NCBI RefSeq assembly: GCF_048564905.1
Contig: NC_132996.1
Location: forward strand, 39,170,001 to 39,234,000
DNA: 64,000 bases
Direction of reading: 5' to 3'
From: Vicugna pacos
Taxonomy: Eukaryota; Chordata; Mammalia; Artiodactyla; Camelidae
Part shown: in pieces, positions 59,500 to 64,000 of the stretch
How positions within the stretch are numbered: the first letter of the stretch is position 1
How the letters are laid out: every line of letters starts with the position of its first letter
Position numbers and translations under genes: made by a program
Notes under the pieces: model-generated
What the model was told of the DNA's origin: nothing
Seen by the model: the letters and a program-made list of their open reading frames with translations, nothing else
Databases searched by the model: none

Positions 59500-61078
59500 C
59501 AAGAGTTGCTAATAGTATTCTTTCCAGCTCTGTTAGAAAGTACCAGTCCTGTTGTTGATTTATCCCATTCTTCATATTTCTTTAGATATTAGGTAGTCTT
59601 TGGTTTAGCTGACTTAGTGGTATGTATTTGGAATTTGGAGTTTTGTTTCACGTATAAATTTTCATGAAGCATGTATATTTTATAGAATACTTAGGTATAT
59701 ATAATTAAAATTATATTTTAAAAGACAGTGGTCCTCTAGAATATTTCACTCTTACTAAAAGAAACTGCAATTTAGAAGTAGTGGTAAAAAATCCTTTGGG
59801 AGATGGCTCTACTTTTTTTAATCAAGATTTGTTTACAACGGCATTTATTTAATGCTAATTTAACAGATTTGTATTACCATAAGTCTAAATTCAAATCTAT
59901 TTTTCACATGAGGAAAAATATAAAGAAAATGTTAATATTTGTGATGTGACTTTTAAGATAGCCTAACTAATTAAAGAGGGAGTGAGAAATATATTTTCTT
60001 TAGGGAGAAATATTGACAAGTCTAGTTGTAGTTAGTGACCAACACTTAATTTTTGTTTTGTAGCCATGCAGTAAATCAAGAAGAAATTGAAAAAAGGCAG
60101 AGTTCGATGACAAGCGTCATCATCTTCATGCATGCCCACTGTCCCACAGTCTGCAAATGGCGTAACTGGCATTTGAGTCCAGGTCTTCCTGTTGGTTTTC
60201 TGTAGATTACACTCTTTTTAATGATGTGAGGAAAAAATTCAAATAGGATCAATGAGACTACTAGAATGCAAGATGATGGAGAAAGAGGTATGTGAGTTCG
60301 TAACAATAGCAAATGCCACTTGTGTTCTGCACTTTGCAGTTAAATTGATTTTAAAACTGGTCTCCAGGTGGTAAAACTCGATCACTGAGCATTTTAAGTT
60401 TTGCTTGGAGAAGTCACAAGCCACTTTTTGATTAGCAAGGGGATGAGAAATTAAGGGCTGCCTCCAGACATTTTGACTGAAGCATCCTGGAAGTATAAAT
60501 TTAGCTTTTCCTAGGTGAGACAGGAAGACTCGGGGGGCTGGAGTTGGCTCCTCATCCTAATCCCAGGTCAGATAAGACTCTGGCAAAGTCTTTTCCCTTG
60601 AGAGCATCCTTTGTTATGGAGAACACACTGGGTGTATTTTTTAATGGTACTTTTTCTCTCCCCTAAGATCAGAACAGGAGGGGATTTTTCTTGGATCTTT
60701 ATAGTGAGAGCCTGGTGGGGTTCCGGGAGGTGAAACTCATGGTAGTGTTGTGGCCCGCCCCTAAGACTGGGACTCCACGAGTTTTTTTGCTCTCAATCTA
60801 ATCCCCACTCATCCTTTAGCAATTTTTAGAGTTACTGTGTAAATGCGTCTGCCAGTTTATGGCTCTAGTACCTTCTGCTTAAGGTTATATGATCTCGGCT
60901 GTGGTTCTCTCAATCAGCCTGTCTCTCTAGTTTTCAGGGTGGCGGTTTGCCCTGTCACCTCAGTTCTCTGAAGGCTCTAAGAAAAGCTGTTGATCTGCAG
61001 TTTGTTCAGCTCAGCATTTTTTTCCTGTTATGAGGATAGATGTGATGACTTCTAGACATGATTTCTCTCCCCTGGCAG
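59500..61078. other. NUCB2-NCR3LG1 spacer, right part
   Basis: No named repeat or exon recognised. An acceptor-like 'ttttgttttgtag' at 60,063 was considered as a NUCB2 last-exon site and set aside. No IgV-type frame with paired cysteines is visible. Confidence 0.4.
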
Positions 61079-61399
61079 CTCACCCAGTCAGCAGCTTGTT
61101 TCTGGAGAAGGTGAAAGATAATGAAGATAGACATATTTTGTGTAAGTCAACTGGGTTTTATCCAGAGAACATTAACATAACGTGGAAAAGGTGGACCCAA
61201 AAGGATCTTCAGTACCAAGAGGCTTCTGAGGGCATCATTACTGGTCCCACCGTCAAGAATGAGGATGTCACATTTAATGTTACCAGCTACTTGAGCCTGA
61301 GGCCCGCTCTGGAAGACAGTGTGACCAGCTACCGGTGCGTGGTATGGCATGGATCCTTGCTCACAGGCCAGAGTTTCAACCTCACCCTGCCTCTGATAG
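61079..61399 (+). CDS. NCR3LG1: NCR3LG1-like Ig C1-type exon
   Basis: A 321-base exon (phase 1-1, typical for Ig domains) with acceptor ctctcccctggcag and donor ATAG|gtaagc. It reads AHPVSSLFLEKV, CKSTGFYPENINITW, ITGPTVKN, FNVTSY and YRCVVWHGSL to LTLPLI. The two Ig cysteines (in LCKS and YRCVV), the core Trp (NITW) and the FYP turn are present, plus three N-glycosylation sites (NIT, NVT, NLT). It closely parallels the membrane-proximal domain of human B7-H6, the tumour/stress ligand of the NK receptor NKp30. No stop or frameshift. The position right of NUCB2 fits conserved gene order. A paralogue or partial copy is possible, since no IgV exon was found upstream. Confidence 0.85.
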
Positions 61400-62304
61400 G
61401 TAAGCATCCTCCTGGACTTTTCCCCTACTCTTCATCTTGAGGAGGTATAACATAAAACGTGGGTTCCCAGGCAGTCTAGGGGCAGATGGGGGCCAATGGG
61501 AAAGGAGAGAAAGCTTTGTCTGGTTTAGCTCGGCCCCCAAGTCAGCAGTCCAGACAAGGTCACTAAGCCAAGGTAGAGGGTCTAATAGGTAGAGAGTGGT
61601 GGCAGTAATCCTCAAGTAGAAACAGGCTACTTGTTAGCTCATGGCCACCTAAGTGTTCCGGGTGGTCTACATGGCTTGGAGTGGAAAGCTTGCCAGCTGC
61701 GCAGAGAAAGGGGACAAGATCCTGTCACTGTCCCCTGAGGATAAGGGTCTGTTAGGGGCCAGGGCCCCAGCCCTGCCAGCAACTCTTCTGATTAGGCTCC
61801 AAGTCCACTGCAAACTGTTGGCTGATAGAGGCTGAATCTGTAGTTCTGTGCCCAAGATGGGGAGGACATCATAGGGTGGTCCTGCAGATATCCAGGGCTT
61901 TCCCCAGGCATGCTGGATCCTTAGCTTAGGGTAATACAACTCACTACAGAACCCCTCCTGCTGGTGGGGTGGGGTTCAGGGAGCTTATATCCTGGCTTCC
62001 ATGGTCATGGCTCTGGTCCTGGGTAGAGATGACTCAGCTTGTCCAATGCATCTTCCTGGAGCTGAGAGAGGTAAGGAAGGCAGAAGCTGACTAGTGGCCC
62101 TGTGGCATGTGGTCTGGGTATGCCAGATGGGGCTTGGGATGGTCCTGAAGGGAGAGAAAAATTGTTCTTGGAAGTAAGAGCCAGGGCTTACATGAGTGGT
62201 GTGAGAAGGGATGTGTAGCATGTGCAGGGCATGGGGAATATGAAGATGAAATATACTTTGTATGTATGGTATAAAGGATTTGTCTGGGTGATATGTATAC
62301 ATCT
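61400..62304. other. NCR3LG1-like intron, left part
   Basis: GC-richer unassigned sequence. Frames of up to 129 codons on the minus strand are not supported by any domain. Confidence 0.4.
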
Positions 62305-62645
62305 TAGTCCCTTTGTGCTGCTCTAACAAATTGCCACAGACAGGGTGGTTTATACATAGAACTTTATTTCTCACAGTTCTGGAGGCTGGACTTCTGAGAT
62401 TAGTGCAGCAGCAAGGTTAGGTGAGAGCCTCTTCCAGGTTTCAGACTTCTCCTTGTGACTTCACATGGTGGAAGGAGTAAGGGATCTCTTGAAGGCTTCA
62501 TTTATAAGGCACTAATCTCACTCATGAGGGCTCCACCCTCATGACCTAATCACCTCCCCAAAGCCCCACCTCCTAATACCATCACCTCGGGCATTAGCAC
62601 TTCAACATATGAATTTTGGCAGGGAGACAGATACTTAACCTATAG
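62305..62645 (-). mobile_element. MaLR (MLT1/MST-type) solo LTR
   Basis: Fossil element, nearly complete. 'ttgtgctgctctaacaaatt', 'ctttatttctcacagttctg', 'tcacatggtggaaggagtaa', 'gggctccaccctcatgacct' and 'cttcaacatatgaattttgg' give the reverse complement of the LTR from end to end. It lies between the C1 and transmembrane exons. Confidence 0.88.
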
Positions 62646-62947
62646 CAGTATACAAGTGACATAGGAGGGAGCAGTAGCATGGAAGCTTTGAACACGTGTG
62701 GCATGTGTATGTGGCATGCGGTGTTTGATATTGCAGTGTATTTCTGACACATGCTGGCACACTTTGATGTGCGGAGGTGTATGTGATAGGTTGGAGGATG
62801 TCAAGACGTGTGGCAGAAGGTTGGCCGTTCTATCTCTGACAGGGAAGATGACATGCAACCTCACAGATCCTGGAAGCATTCATGTGGTGTCTTTGGCCCC
62901 TGCCAGTAGGGTTCCTCCTAACGTTCTCCTCTTCTTTCTCTCTGCAG

Positions 62948-63044
62948 AATCTGAGAAGAAAACTGACTTGAAGATTGTTGGGTTATGTATTGGATTGTTA
63001 TTTATTGTGCTAATCTTATTAATTTTAGTTTTTCTTTGTAAAAG
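62948..63044 (+). CDS. NCR3LG1: NCR3LG1-like transmembrane exon
   Basis: A 97-base exon with acceptor ctttctctctgcag and donor AAAAG|gtaagg, in frame with the C1 exon (the split codon gives Glu). It encodes ESEKKTDLK, a hydrophobic span of about 22 residues (IVGLCIGLLFIVLILLILVF) and CK, a type I membrane anchor with a stop-transfer Lys. The ETEKTD-like stalk matches human B7-H6. It ends in phase 2; a cytoplasmic exon should follow beyond the window. In human that exon is derived from a retroviral gag-like sequence (established knowledge; not visible here). Confidence 0.82.
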
Positions 63045-64000
63045 GTAAGGGTCTCCAAAGCAAAGTTTAGTCTTGTGTTTTGGAGTTGACTCTGGGGGTT
63101 CAGGGAGCATGGCTAATGCATGGTGTTGGGGAGTATTCTAAGTATGCTGGTGGTATGTTGCTTTTTCTGACATGTTGGGGAAGAACTTTCTCATCTGGTC
63201 TCAGTGTGGTGGCCTGTGACTCTGGGGAGATGCAGTGTAAAACCCCTCTGCCTCCTCGTAATAAACAAGTCTCACGGGAAGTCAAACCAGACCTCATTAG
63301 TTCACACCAGGCCTGTGAATCCTGCACGGGCTGCACTGTTGTTCTCACATACAGAAGCCACGGCTCAGAGAGGGCAAGTCCTTCCCCAAGTTGGTCATAT
63401 TTTGTTAATAGCTCAATGGGATCACTTACCCCCCAGATTTTACAGGTTTAACCAAGAATCTCTAACCCTAGTGAGGGTATTTCCAAACTAAAAGATGTTT
63501 CCAAACATGTTTATCCCTATGGCCCAAATAGCAAATAAAACAACATAAGCTGTTGTTGAGACCAGTGCAAATGTGTTGGTTAAATTGTTCGAGATAACAA
63601 AGTTGCCCCCAGTTATTTATGGGCCTGCCAAGGCAGAAGCTGTGCAGTAGCTAATACATCTCATAAATGTTTTAGGAGAAGTAGAACAATCCATCCATCA
63701 AGAAAAAAGGCTGTTTGTCTAAACGTGGCCAACTGATTCATGGGTCTTATTCTCCTAATTGGCCCTACACCGATGAGAAAACTAGATATAAAATGGTTTT
63801 CAAATGTTTCGTGTGATATTGGTTAATGTTCTCATATATCTTGCCTTCCTCTGGCTTCTGATATCTAAGGTACTGGATGGTCATTCTTTTTGATACTTTT
63901 TGAAGAAGAGACGAAAGCCTTCACCACCAGCCTGGATTCTGTGGTGGTTTGCAGTGATGGCTTCAATCCTTCACCCTTCCCTATGTCCATGTCCGTTGTC
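63045..64000. other. NCR3LG1-like intron, right edge of window
   Basis: No exon recognised. A MIR-like scrap near 63,335-63,440 is possible. No cytoplasmic-tail exon is seen before the window ends. Confidence 0.4.

Noticed and set aside
59315-59575. Minus-strand 86-codon frame and tRNA-like A/B boxes
   Set aside because: The frame crosses two SINEs. The boxes belong to SINE promoters, not to a functional tRNA gene, since no cloverleaf closes.
60050-60075. Alternative NUCB2 last exon after ttttgttttgtag (60,063)
   Set aside because: It would give Pro-Met-Gln-stop. The site at 55,575 gives the conserved His-Ile-stop and is followed by a conserved-looking 3' UTR with AATAAA.
61030-61078. ATG at 61,030 as the start of the Ig protein
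   Set aside because: In frame with the C1 exon but has no signal peptide, and a good acceptor (61,078) lies between. The segment is intron.

Overview
This is a mammalian nuclear window, most likely from a camelid. Single exons sit in long introns full of LINE-1, MIR, MER5/MER20 and LTR fossils. At least six copies of a tRNA-derived SINE have the promoter region and 'gggattgaacccagg' B-box core I associate with camelid SINEs. Three insertions (two single copies and one adjacent pair) have target-site duplications of 11-18 bp, and a fourth has a low-complexity 10-bp one. The camelid assignment is an inference from the repeats and was not searched.

Layout. Bases 1-23,400 are intergenic and hold only dispersed repeats and unassigned sequence. 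A GC-rich, CpG-dense promoter lies at about 23,400-24,320 (two CCAAT boxes, no TATA seen) and drives NUCB2 on the + strand. NUCB2 has a non-coding exon 1, a candidate non-coding exon 2 (28,226-28,379) and twelve coding exons from 38,917 to 55,582. Together they read as an uninterrupted 419-residue nucleobindin-2 / pro-nesfatin: signal peptide, nesfatin-1 bounded by Lys107-Arg108, basic region, two EF-hands and a C-terminal leucine zipper. Every coding intron is GT-AG and all phases agree. The 3' UTR has AATAAA signals at 55,668 and 55,693, and the last exon is followed by a diverged tandem copy of itself.

From 55,830 to 61,078 is a short repeat-bearing spacer. Two exons related to NCR3LG1 (B7-H6, ligand of the NK receptor NKp30) follow: an Ig C1-type domain (61,079-61,399) and a transmembrane exon (62,948-63,044). 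Both are open and have good splice sites. No signal-peptide or IgV exon was recognised between NUCB2 and the C1 exon, so this is either a partial or paralogous copy, or a B7-H6 gene that has lost or moved its receptor-binding domain. Any further exons would lie to the right of the window.

The order NUCB2 then NCR3LG1 matches the human 11p15 neighbourhood as I know it. The two genes have no evident joint function: NUCB2 is a secretory-pathway/nuclear Ca2+-binding protein and hormone precursor, and NCR3LG1 is an immune surface ligand. The other notable items are a U6-LINE1 chimeric retroposon in a NUCB2 intron, back-to-back perfect hairpins inside a LINE fragment, and a possible upstream reading frame in exon 1. 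I see no evidence for a wholly new system here.
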